Positions 43,460 through 50,097 of a stretch of 50,097 bases of DNA are shown piece by piece. The position numbers and the translations under genes were made by a program. The DNA is from an uncultured Eubacteriales bacterium (GTDB lineage Bacteria > Bacillota > Clostridia > Oscillospirales > CAJFTT01), in NCBI GenBank assembly GCA_949284545.1, contig CASDVX010000099.1, positions 1-50,097 of the forward strand, read 5' to 3'. The notes below the pieces were generated by a model, which searched no databases, was not told where the DNA came from, and worked only from the letters and a program-made list of their open reading frames with translations. How positions within the stretch are numbered: the first letter of the stretch is position 1; each line of letters begins with the position of its first letter.

Positions 43460-43843
43460 CTAAAAAGCATAAGACAGGGCAGCGCACGGACACTTGTCCG
43501 CGCGCTGCCCTCTGTTTGCGTTGCAGCCGCAGTTACAGTCGCAGCCACAGTCGCAGTCGCAGCCGCAGCCACAGCCGCAGCCACAGCCGCAGCCGCAGTC
43601 GCAGCCACAGCCGCAGTCGCAGCCACAGCCGCAGTTGCAGCCGCGGTCACAGCCACAGTCGCAGTCGCGGTCACAGCCACAGTCGCAGCCGCAGTCGCAG
43701 CCACAGTCGCAGCCGCAGTTGCAGTCGCAGCCGCAGCCGCGGTCACAGTCACAGTCACAGTTGCAGCCGCAGTTACGGTCGCAGCCGCAGTCACAGCCGC
43801 AGCCGCAGTCACAGCTTCTGAAGGAAAACGGTCCTACCCGCAT
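43460..43843 (-). CDS. Candidate Cys-Gly/Asp repeat protein (frame choice uncertain)
   Basis: A 127-residue frame starting MRVGPFSFRS and then 49 dipeptides, in 45 of which Cys is followed by Gly, Asp or Asn; in the other four Arg replaces Cys. A non-repeat end follows (NRGQRADKCPCAALSYAF). The ATG is 8 bases after the stop of the P-loop kinase on the same strand, which suggests coupling, but the ribosome site (TAGG) is weak. All frames across the array are open because the hexamer contains no stop, including Ser-Arg/His and Gln-Pro/Ser readings on the plus strand. I prefer the Cys frame because of its flanks and its position. If real, such a peptide would bind metal or form disulfide-linked polymer, as some small spore-coat and metallothionein-like proteins do. 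Function is unknown. Confidence 0.5.
   Translation of the reverse strand: MRVGPFSFRSCDCGCGCDCGCDRNCGCNCDCDCDRGCGCDCNCGCDCGCDCGCDCGCDRDCDCGCDRGCNCGCGCDCGCGCDCGCGCGCGCGCGCDCDCGCDCNCGCNANRGQRADKCPCAALSYAF
43476..43511. terminator. Long GC-rich hairpin at the end of the repeat ORF
   Basis: AGGGCAGCGCACGGACA pairs with TGTCCGCGCGCTGCCCT across a two-base loop, with one mismatch (A opposite C). On the minus strand a CTTTTT run follows about 11 bases later, at the stop codon of the Cys-repeat frame. It may end transcription of the kinase-repeat unit, or of dnaX from the other side; the T-tract spacing is not ideal. Confidence 0.55.
43520..43813. repeat. 49-copy hexanucleotide array, consensus GYYRCR
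   Basis: Exactly 294 bases of the unit GYYRCR on the plus strand (for example GCCGCA, GTCGCA, GCCACA). Every difference from unit to unit is a transition (A/G or C/T); I found no transversion or length change. The hexamer keeps one reading phase throughout, so all six frames stay open and repetitive. This could be a microsatellite-like expansion within a coding gene. Confidence 0.96.
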
Positions 43844-43851
43844 ATGAGCGC

Positions 43852-44418
43852 CTATTTGTTCACCTGTTTACCGTTATACATATGGCCGCCCGAGGATAAA
43901 AGCTCCGGAAAATCCGCGTCCGGGGCGTATTCGCGGTCTATCAGGATATATTCGCACCCGTATTCTGCGCACATGCGCAGATTCTTTTTGTTCTCTGCTA
44001 TCATGGCTTCCTGACCGCACAAAAAATCATCCTTCCTGTTCTCGATAACACAGGAGTATCTGACAATATCCTCATAATTGGCCCTGATATAAGATTCAGT
44101 CATCACAAGACACCGAAACCGTATATCACACAGGCAGCTCTCCGGGAAATCCTTCCGCCAGTCAAAGGGTATGTAAAGCCCCTCAATCACAAGATTCTGA
44201 CGATTTTCAATTGCCGTAATGGCGGTTTCGCGTATGATCGGCCACAGGTATTCTCTGAGCTCATCGTCATCTTCCGGAGTGAGAGAGGTGTTTCCGCTGC
44301 GTATAAGCCCCATCTTGAGGTGATCAATTGAAAGGTAGGGTATATGGTATTTTTCAAGAAGCTTTTGCGCAAACAGGGTTTTGCCGACGTGGGATGCTCC
44401 GGCAATCAGAATGACCAT
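43852..44418 (-). CDS. P-loop kinase of unknown substrate
   Basis: A 188-residue protein starting MVILIAGASHVGKTLFAQKL, with the Walker A motif GASHVGKT at residues 7-14. GGAGG lies a few bases before the ATG. LSIDHLKMGLIRSG looks like the DXX substrate-binding segment of adenylate or shikimate kinase-like enzymes; VIEGLYIPFDWRKDF follows the Walker B-type strand. The family is often called 2-phosphoglycerate kinase-like or AAA family, with no proven substrate. The gene stands alone on the minus strand, with only the Cys-repeat frame directly downstream. Confidence 0.8.
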   Translation of the reverse strand: MVILIAGASHVGKTLFAQKLLEKYHIPYLSIDHLKMGLIRSGNTSLTPEDDDELREYLWPIIRETAITAIENRQNLVIEGLYIPFDWRKDFPESCLCDIRFRCLVMTESYIRANYEDIVRYSCVIENRKDDFLCGQEAMIAENKKNLRMCAEYGCEYILIDREYAPDADFPELLSSGGHMYNGKQVNK

Positions 44419-44564
44419 TTTACATCCTCCTTAAGTTTGCCGCAACGGTTGCTGAATTAACCGTAAATTCCGGTTCCAAGAAAAAACGCCTCAAAGTATT
44501 GCAGGATGCCACGCATATTCTCCATGACGGCGGCTGAAATATCGCCAGTGGCGCCGCATCCGCT

Positions 44565-44606
44565 CACACTGCCCCGCGATCCGCCCACACTGCCCCGCGA
44601 TCCGCC
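44565..44606. repeat. Two perfect 21-base direct repeats
   Basis: The unit beginning CACACTGCCCCGCGATCC occurs at 44565-44585 and 44586-44606 without a mismatch, followed by a partial, degenerate third copy. No gene is attached to it. Confidence 0.85.
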
Positions 44607-44772
44607 CGCGCCGCCGCATCTCGCCTGCGCCGCCCTCTGCCTGCACTGCCGCATCTTGGCTGGACCGCCGTATTTCGCCCGAACCGTGACGGCTGTTTAT
44701 TATTTACTCAGGGTTCCAACATGATGACAAACAATTTGAGACGTGGGGTTTGCTGCACGATGAAATGACAGA

Positions 44773-44808
44773 GAAAGAGTCGGCCGCTTAAAGGCAGCCG
44801 ACTCTTTC
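44773..44808. terminator. Hairpin after the solute-binding protein gene
   Basis: GAAAGAGTCGGC (44773-44784) pairs perfectly with GCCGACTCTTTC (44797-44808). On the minus strand a TCTGTCATTT tail follows, which is poor in T. It sits about 80 bases after the solute-binding gene's stop and is the likely end of that transcript. Confidence 0.65.
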
Positions 44809-44886
44809 GACAGCGTTATGAATGACATCGTAACGGAATACCGATCAGCCCGTTTTAAGCGGTCTGATTTTTTTCGCTGTGCGAAA

Positions 44887-46518
44887 TCAGGAGTTGAGGT
44901 AGCGTTCCCATGCGGAGCGGTAAGTCATTATCTGTTCCTGAAGTCCCATGCTGTTCATATTTTCAACGAACGCATCCCATCTGGTACCGGTCACACCCTG
45001 ACCGTCGGTGATCATTCCGCGAAGCTCGCCGGTCTGGGTCATCCAAAAGTTGCCAAACGTACTCATGAGTTCAGCCTCGGCACTGGTGAAAGCAAGGCTC
45101 GTGCTGCGGATGATGTTGTTCTCGTTGGTAGCCTGAGACCAGGTCTCGATAGCCGCAATAGCTTCGTCGGAATACACGAGGTCAATGAGGACGTCGCGAT
45201 CAGCGTACATGTTGCCGAGATAGAGATACTGGTTCACGCCGTAAAGATATCCGTTAGGATGATTTACGATCTTATCGGTGAAAGTGATGTTACCGTCGCC
45301 GTCGACAGTGTAATCCTCGCCCTCGATACCGTAAGAGGCTCTCATGTAGGATTCCTCGGAGAAGAGCTGGTCTATCCACTTTGCGGCAAGAGCCGGAGAT
45401 TCGTAGCTCTGGCAGATGTAAATGCAGTTTATCTCCCTGTTGCCCACGGGCATATAGTCGTTGCGGATCTTGATCTGATCGCCCTCGTTGAGCACGGGAT
45501 ACGGAGCGGCAACAAGCTCATAGTTGGCATTTACCGCGTCGGTGGATTTAAGGGAAATTATATCCGTCACGCTGCCGCCCCAGGCGCCGACGGAATCACT
45601 GAGCTTATCGGTGCGGGTGATGTTCACGCCGGTGGCCACAAGCCCCTCGGAATACCAGCGCTGCATCATTTCGACGTACTGCCTTGTGCCTTCCTCAGTG
45701 GCGCCGTAGTGAAGAAGTCCGTCCTCTTCATTTATGTACCATTCATAGGACTGACCGTAGCAGGTGATAAATGCATTGTTCACGCAGGTAGGAGCAAGGA
45801 GCATATCGCCGAGCCAGAAGGGATGCTCGACCCCGAGGCTTACCTTGAATGCCGTAAGCGTATTGTACCAGTCGTCTACGGTCACGGGAACGTCCATCTG
45901 AAGCTCATCAAGGAAGTCCTTGCGGATAACGAGACCTTCCTGAGCAGGAGTGTTCTGGTTCCTGTCCTCCACGCCGGTCACCATGGGTATGTACATGATG
46001 TTCTGATACGGGGTGATGGTCAGCTTGTCGATTTCCGCATACTGCTCGCGGAGAGCGTTGAAGTTGGGCATCTGCACCTCTACATACTCGGTGAGCTCAT
46101 AGTAGAGCTCCTCCTCAGAGGCGGAGTCGATGGTGGAGCCCTCAAGGTCGGGGACGAACCAGAAGTGCGACACCATATCGGTGGTGGTTCCGGAGGTGAT
46201 GCGGTTCATCCACTCGTCTCTGAGGTGGGATATGTCAACGACATCCACGGACGGGACCACAAACTCGATGTTGATGTTTGTTTCTTCCTTGAGATGCTTG
46301 AAGAAGGGGTGATCTGCGTACGACTGGTACTCGGGCATATAGGTATTGTCAAAGCAGATCCAGTAACTGATCGTTTCTTCCTTCTCGAGCGGCAGCTGTA
46401 TAGGCTCGTTAGGGTAAACACGCTCTTCGTTGCACGAGGTCAAAAGAGCCATGGCAACGACCAGCATAGCAGCCGCAGCAAATGAAAAAACGCGCGCTAA
46501 GGTTTTCTTGGCTGACAT
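44887..46518 (-). CDS. Extracellular solute-binding lipoprotein (family 1), orphan
   Basis: A 543-residue protein. A signal peptide with basic start (SAKKTLARVF) and hydrophobic core ends in ALLTSC, giving a lipidated Cys29. The mature part begins after a linker with TISYWICFDNTYMPEYQSY, and DMVSHFWFVPDLEG and LVIRKDFLDELQMDVPVT are typical of the large family-1 sugar/oligosaccharide-binding proteins (YtcQ/LipO-like). The C-terminal half has PALAAKWIDQLFSEES, also common there. No ABC permease or ATPase gene is next to it: both neighbours are unrelated, so the permease must be elsewhere, or the protein has another role. A good promoter lies upstream and a hairpin downstream. Confidence 0.93.
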   Translation of the reverse strand: MSAKKTLARVFSFAAAAMLVVAMALLTSCNEERVYPNEPIQLPLEKEETISYWICFDNTYMPEYQSYADHPFFKHLKEETNINIEFVVPSVDVVDISHLRDEWMNRITSGTTTDMVSHFWFVPDLEGSTIDSASEEELYYELTEYVEVQMPNFNALREQYAEIDKLTITPYQNIMYIPMVTGVEDRNQNTPAQEGLVIRKDFLDELQMDVPVTVDDWYNTLTAFKVSLGVEHPFWLGDMLLAPTCVNNAFITCYGQSYEWYINEEDGLLHYGATEEGTRQYVEMMQRWYSEGLVATGVNITRTDKLSDSVGAWGGSVTDIISLKSTDAVNANYELVAAPYPVLNEGDQIKIRNDYMPVGNREINCIYICQSYESPALAAKWIDQLFSEESYMRASYGIEGEDYTVDGDGNITFTDKIVNHPNGYLYGVNQYLYLGNMYADRDVLIDLVYSDEAIAAIETWSQATNENNIIRSTSLAFTSAEAELMSTFGNFWMTQTGELRGMITDGQGVTGTRWDAFVENMNSMGLQEQIMTYRSAWERYLNS

Positions 46519-46591
46519 AATTTTCCTCCTTGATTAAATTTTCTGCCGAACCTGCAAATTGCAACTCCGGCATTCTATAACTTACGCTGTG

Positions 46592-46620
46592 ATTCTACAA
46601 CCAAAATCAATTTTAGTCAA
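46592..46620 (-). promoter_or_regulatory. Promoter of the solute-binding lipoprotein
   Basis: On the minus strand TTGACT (46620-46615), a 17-base spacer and TAGAAT (46597-46592). It lies 73 bases before the ATG at 46518. An A/T-rich sequence follows upstream. Confidence 0.75.
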
Positions 46621-46718
46621 CGAGTTTGATTTGATTTTCGCCATTTGGAAATATTTTTCGGCACTATGCTTAAAAAACAGGTAATTCTTTGTGCAAAATA
46701 CCGCATATGCCGGCACTT

Positions 46719-47903
46719 TTACTTGCATTCCATGCCGCCTGAGAGATCCTTTTCGACCTTGATCACGGCAAACCAGGTGGGATCGATGTTCCTGACAGCT
46801 TCTTTAACCAGAAGTTCCACCTCCTCGTCGGAACGGGAATTGGAAAAAGGAACGACGACATCAAAAATAAGATTCGAGTGGGTAGGCCCGGATACCATAC
46901 GGAAATCGTGCATGGAAAGAGACGGATCTATTGCGTGCAGAGCTTCCGCCGTGCGTCTTTTGGCATCGTTGACGGTTTCGTCGTCGGTAACGACGGGATC
47001 CATGTGTATCACGGCCTCGCAGCCCATGGTGCGCCGTATCTCGCCTTCCATTGTATCTATAGCGTCGTGCAGCTCAAAAATATCCTTGTTTCCGGGCACT
47101 TCCACGTGGAGAGAAATCATCATCCTTCCGGGACCGTAATCGTGTATTACCATATCGTGTATGCCCACGGCCTCCGGGTGCGCCGACACTATAGCCTTCA
47201 CCTGGGAGATAAGTTCCGCCGAAGGCGGCTGACCCAGCAGCAGACTTACTGTTTCGCGTATGGAGGAGATGCCGGCGAAAATTATAAGCAGGCTTACCGC
47301 CGCTCCGGCCCAGCCGTCTATGTTTATGTGAAAAACGGCGGAAATTATGAGAGCTGCCAGGACCGCGGAAGTGGCGGCGGCATCGGAGAGACTGTCCGTA
47401 GCCGTCGCACGCATTGCGGCGGAATCTATTTTCTTGCCTATGCGCCTGTTGTAGAAACACATGTAAAGTTTTACGAGGATCGATGCGGCGAGGATCACAA
47501 CAGACAGCACCGAAAAATCCGCACTTCCTCCGTCAATGATCTTTTCAATCGAGGACATCGCAAGCTCAAACCCCATGGTTATTATGGCCACGGAAACTAT
47601 CAGGGCGGATATGTATTCCATACGCCCGTGGCCGAACGGATGTCCGGGGTCCGGCTTTTTTTCACCGAGCCGGAATCCCACAAGGGTGACTATTGAAGAG
47701 CCGGCGTCGGAGAGATTGTTGAAAGCATCGGCGGTCACCGCTATTGAGCCGGTTATGAACCCGGCTGCCGCCTTTCCGCAGAAAAGCAGAAAGTTCAGGC
47801 AGATGCCGATTATACCGCACAGGGTTCCCCATGCGCTGCGGGTGGATGCGTCCCGCACGTTGTCCGGGTCGCGTATGAACTTTTTTGCAAGAAGAGAGAG
47901 CAT
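46719..47903 (-). CDS. Cation diffusion facilitator (CDF) family transporter
   Basis: A 394-residue protein from the ATG at 47903 (MLSLLAKKF). A longer frame reaches 48014 but the added residues are not membrane-like. Six helices in the first 300 residues; the metal-site segments are DAFNNLSDAGSSIV in helix 2 and ATDSLSDAAATSAV in helix 5. GHPFGHGRMEYI is the loop signature of the family. The cytoplasmic C-terminal domain (from about 285) includes IHDMVIHDYGPGRMMISLHVEV, read as IHDMVIHDY and GPGRMMISLHVEV. Members export zinc, manganese, iron or cobalt in exchange for protons; the metal cannot be told by eye. An extra C-terminal stretch of about 60 residues is present compared with the simplest CDF. 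Confidence 0.94.
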   Translation of the reverse strand: MLSLLAKKFIRDPDNVRDASTRSAWGTLCGIIGICLNFLLFCGKAAAGFITGSIAVTADAFNNLSDAGSSIVTLVGFRLGEKKPDPGHPFGHGRMEYISALIVSVAIITMGFELAMSSIEKIIDGGSADFSVLSVVILAASILVKLYMCFYNRRIGKKIDSAAMRATATDSLSDAAATSAVLAALIISAVFHINIDGWAGAAVSLLIIFAGISSIRETVSLLLGQPPSAELISQVKAIVSAHPEAVGIHDMVIHDYGPGRMMISLHVEVPGNKDIFELHDAIDTMEGEIRRTMGCEAVIHMDPVVTDDETVNDAKRRTAEALHAIDPSLSMHDFRMVSGPTHSNLIFDVVVPFSNSRSDEEVELLVKEAVRNIDPTWFAVIKVEKDLSGGMECK

Positions 47904-48216
47904 TCTCCATCTAACCTTTCCGTCTGAATGGATTCGGGCCGAGTTTATGCCCGCGGCCGTCCTCGGCAAAATCGGCATCCCTCGGCCTGTCGTAAGGCTG
48001 ACGGACCGATACACCCGCCGCGCGGGGCACGGGACTTGCGAACCATACCATTATAAGATAAAAAAACAGAGATTTCAACAGTCAGTCGACCTGCCGTGCA
48101 GCAATAATTTTTAATAAAATCATGCTTCCCATCATGCGCATACTCTGTTATAATATCAAGAAAAGTTTTCGCGCAACGACAAATTCCGCAAGGTCACGGA
48201 AAGGCGATATGACAAA
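47904..48216. other. 313-base divergent intergenic region
   Basis: It lies between the CDF gene (minus) and the MATE gene (plus). It contains GGAAAGG-type sites for both starts and, nearer the MATE gene, a TATAAT at 48149-48154. I see no other gene. Confidence 0.6.
48126..48154 (+). promoter_or_regulatory. Candidate MATE promoter
   Basis: A perfect TATAAT (48149-48154) with TTCCCA at -35 spacing of 17 bases. The -35 is poor. It lies 63 bases before the ATG at 48217. Confidence 0.5.
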
Positions 48217-49655
48217 ATGGTCAAAAGCATGACGGAGGGCAGCCCGTCGAGACATATACTTAGCTTTACCGCTCCGCTGCTGCCGGGAAATCTCTTCCAG
48301 CAGTTTTATAACATTGCAGATACCGCCATAGTGGGCAAGTTTCTCGGGAAACAGGAGCTTGCTGCCGTGGGGGCGACGGGCAGCCCGATGTTTTTGATGC
48401 TTGGCTTCGTCATGGGGATATGCACCGGGTTCGGCATAGTGGTTTCCGGATATTTCGGTGCCGGGGACGAAAAAGTCTGAGAAGGTCGGTTGTCAACATC
48501 ATATATCTCGCCGGATTTGCGGCGGTGGCGCTGACGGTATTTTCGTCGCTGGCCACAGGCTGGCTGCTTGAGATTATGGGCACCCCGTCGGACATATCTG
48601 ATTTTGCATACGACTATATACACGTAATATTCACCTACGGTATCATATCGTCGATGTTCTACAATGTGCTTGCCAACGTCCTGAGGGCGTTGGGCGACAG
48701 CAAGACTCCGCTGTATTTTCTTATAATAGCGTCGGTATGTAATGTGGTGCTGGACCTCTTTTTTATACTTGTGTGCGGCATGGGAGTTGAGGGAGCGGCG
48801 GTGGCTACCGTCCTTTCCCAGTTTATCTCCGGCGGACTGTGCATCGTATATATGATAAAAAAGTTCCCGATACTGCGCCTCACGCGGGAGGATATGCCCT
48901 TTTCCGGGAGCATGTCGGTACGGCTTGTGGGTCAAGGCCTTCCTATGGCGCTTCAATTTTCCATAACCGCTGTAGGATCGGTCATACTTCAGTCTGCGGT
49001 GAATTCCCTGGGGAGCGACGCGGTTGCGGCGGTGACCGCGGCCAATAAGGTTCAGCTTTTTGTTTCCCAGCCGATGGAATCAATAGGCATAACCATGGCG
49101 ACCTACTGTGGGCAGAACCTGGGCGCAGGGCGCGCCGAAAGGATAAGGCGCGGCGTGCTGAGCGGCTGCGTAATAGAGCTGTGTTACGTCGTCATGGCGT
49201 TTTTCCTCATCTATTTCGGAAGCGGCGCGGCGGTGCTGTTGTTTCTCAAGTCGGACGAGACCGCGGTGATCGCCGATGCGGTGAGATTTCTCCGCACCTG
49301 TGCGTTTTTCTATCCTGTTCTCGGCCTCATATTCGTCCTGCGAAATTCGGTCCAGGGACTCGGATACGGCGTGCCGGCCATGGCGGCGGGACTGTTTGAG
49401 CTTGCGGCGCGCGCCTGCGTTGCGCTGGTGTTCGTGGGGAAATTCGGTTACGCCGCCATATGTTATTCCGGGCCTGCGGCATGGGTGGCGGCGGACGTGC
49501 TTCTGATACCCATGCTTTTCGTCACGCTCAGGCTTGTGAGAAAGCATCTTGATAAGGACCGCAGCCAACAGTCCCCGGCGGCGTACGGGCAGACAGGTGC
49601 AGGCGGCGGAGATATATGCGGTGCGGGAGGAGACGCGTGTGAAGGAATATCTTGA
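48217..49655 (+). pseudogene. MATE-family multidrug efflux protein, frameshifted
   Basis: The first frame (from the ATG at 48217) reads MTEGSPSRHILSFTAPLLPG, then FYNIADTAIVGKFLG, GICTGFGIVVSGYFGAGDEKV, and then stops at 48480. The family continues in another frame with LRRSVVNIIYLAGF, LRALGDSKTPLYFLI, ISPQPM-like VSQPMESIGITMATYCGQNLGAG and the rest to 49655. The A run at 48470-48474 has five bases. Six would read GAC-GAA-AAA-AGT-CTG-AGA and give one protein of about 479 residues, so one missing A explains the break. Restored, it would be a NorM/DinF-like antiporter. The C-terminal 30 residues are a low-complexity tail and overlap the rimM start. Confidence 0.87.
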
Positions 49656-50097
49656 AATAGGCAGAATAACTTCGCCCCACGGGGTCAGGGGAGAGGTGAA
49701 AACGGAGGTATGGGCGGATTCGCCCGAATCGCTGACCGGGGTGAAGACCGTGTACATGGGTTCGGACGGAAGCGGCCCGGCGGAGGTGGAATGCGTCCGC
49801 CCGCACGGGGGCAGACTTCTGATAAAGCTGAAAGGGGTGGACGATGCGGACGCGGCGAACGCCCTCAGAGGGAAGGTACTTTACGCACACCGGGACAGTA
49901 TCCGCATACCTCCCGGCAGCTGTTTCATAGAGGATATTAAAGAACTGAGGGCCATAGACGCCGATACCGGCAGGGATTACGGAAAAGTCTCGGACGTCAT
50001 ATCCACCGGGGCCAACGACGTATATGTGCTCAGAGACGATACCGGCAGGGAAAGGCTCATACCGGCCATATCCCAGGTGGTGTTGGAAAAGGACTTT
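49639..50097 (+). CDS. rimM: Ribosome maturation factor RimM (5' part; runs off the window)
   Basis: 153 codons are visible and the frame is still open at the window end. The GTG start at 49639 has GGGAGGAG at 49625-49632 and overlaps the MATE stop by 17 bases. YLEIGRITSPHGVRGEVKTEVW is the RimM N-terminal signature (here read as YLEIGRITSPHG and VRGEVKTEVW). KLKGVDDADAANALRGKVLY closes the N-terminal barrel. The PRC-barrel C-terminal domain is under way with GKVSDVISTGANDVYVL and ERLIPAISQVVLEKD. It assists 30S assembly around S19. In many bacteria trmD and rplS follow. Confidence 0.95.
   Translation, partial: MKEYLEIGRITSPHGVRGEVKTEVWADSPESLTGVKTVYMGSDGSGPAEVECVRPHGGRLLIKLKGVDDADAANALRGKVLYAHRDSIRIPPGSCFIEDIKELRAIDADTGRDYGKVSDVISTGANDVYVLRDDTGRERLIPAISQVVLEKDF

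Larger units (their letters stand above)
44419..44886. other. 468-base gap: direct repeat, T-rich stretch and terminator
   Basis: Between the kinase start and the stop of the solute-binding gene. It has a C-rich block (about 44540-44690) containing a perfect 21-base direct repeat, an AT-rich segment (44690-44760) and a hairpin at 44773-44808. I support no gene here. Confidence 0.6.

Noticed and set aside
43414..43847. Ser-Arg/His, Gln-Pro/Ser and Ala-Thr-Val frames across the hexamer array
   Set aside because: They are alternative readings of the same repeat. I kept the Cys frame because of its position after the kinase, but codon variation does not decide between them.
44818..46485. A 555-codon open frame on the plus strand
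   Set aside because: It lies exactly opposite the solute-binding lipoprotein, which has a signal peptide, ribosome site and promoter. The long opening is a by-product of codon choice.
1..50097. tRNA genes
   Set aside because: No cloverleaf with a GTTCGAATC-type T-loop was seen on either strand.

Overview
The window looks like chromosome from a GC-rich, spore-forming member of the Clostridia. Evidence for this is a pair of CotF-like spore coat genes, a SpoIID/LytB-type protein, a class B sortase, a six-subunit Rnf complex, the short HisG plus HisZ arrangement, and a YerC/TrpR-family regulator heading the histidine operon. Order and genus cannot be fixed by reading alone. I saw no rRNA, tRNA, CRISPR array, insertion sequence or prophage.

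Layout. 1-7.2 kb: loosely packed accessory genes. These are a small membrane protein, a TetR regulator with a membrane protein, a von Willebrand factor A protein, a tocopherol-cyclase-like protein, a frameshifted FAD/Rieske oxidoreductase, a cupin and a small XRE regulator. 7.5-16.9 kb (minus strand): a histidine operon in the order yerC-hisZ-hisG-hisD-hisC-hisB-hisH-hisA-hisF-hisIE-hisK, which covers every step from PRPP to histidine. A promoter with two inverted repeats lies in front of it. 17.0-17.6 kb: two small coat-protein genes. 17.8-32.4 kb (plus strand): cysteine desulfurase, thiI, a CinA-domain/sortase B fusion, a SpoIID-like lipoprotein candidate with 25 Gly/Ser/Thr repeats, tsaD, ruvX, an MscS channel, a cyclophilin lipoprotein candidate, pth and mfd. 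32.5-39.5 kb: a strong promoter followed by apbE, a NusG-domain-II protein, a Gx-type membrane protein and rnfCDGEAB. 39.5-43.3 kb: a degenerate GDPD-like membrane protein, an aldo/keto reductase, the SRP RNA with its own promoter, and dnaX. 43.4-50.1 kb: a hexanucleotide-repeat ORF with 45 cysteines in a Cys-Gly/Asp pattern, a P-loop kinase, an orphan solute-binding lipoprotein, a cation diffusion facilitator, a frameshifted MATE transporter and the first 153 codons of rimM.

How genes work together. The yerC-his block is a self-contained, probably autoregulated pathway. ApbE is encoded with the RnfD and RnfG subunits it would flavinylate. The desulfurase could supply ThiI with persulfide sulfur for tRNA thiolation. 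The CinA-sortase protein and its SpoIID-like neighbour share Ser/Gly/Thr linkers and probably both act at the envelope.

Most unusual items: (1) one protein joining a cytoplasmic CinA/PncC amidase domain, a membrane helix, an extracellular class B sortase and an Ig-like tail; (2) the 49-copy GYYRCR hexamer array that can encode an alternating Cys-Gly/Asp/Asn protein; (3) two inverted repeats overlapping the his promoter; (4) two otherwise well conserved genes each broken by one missing base.
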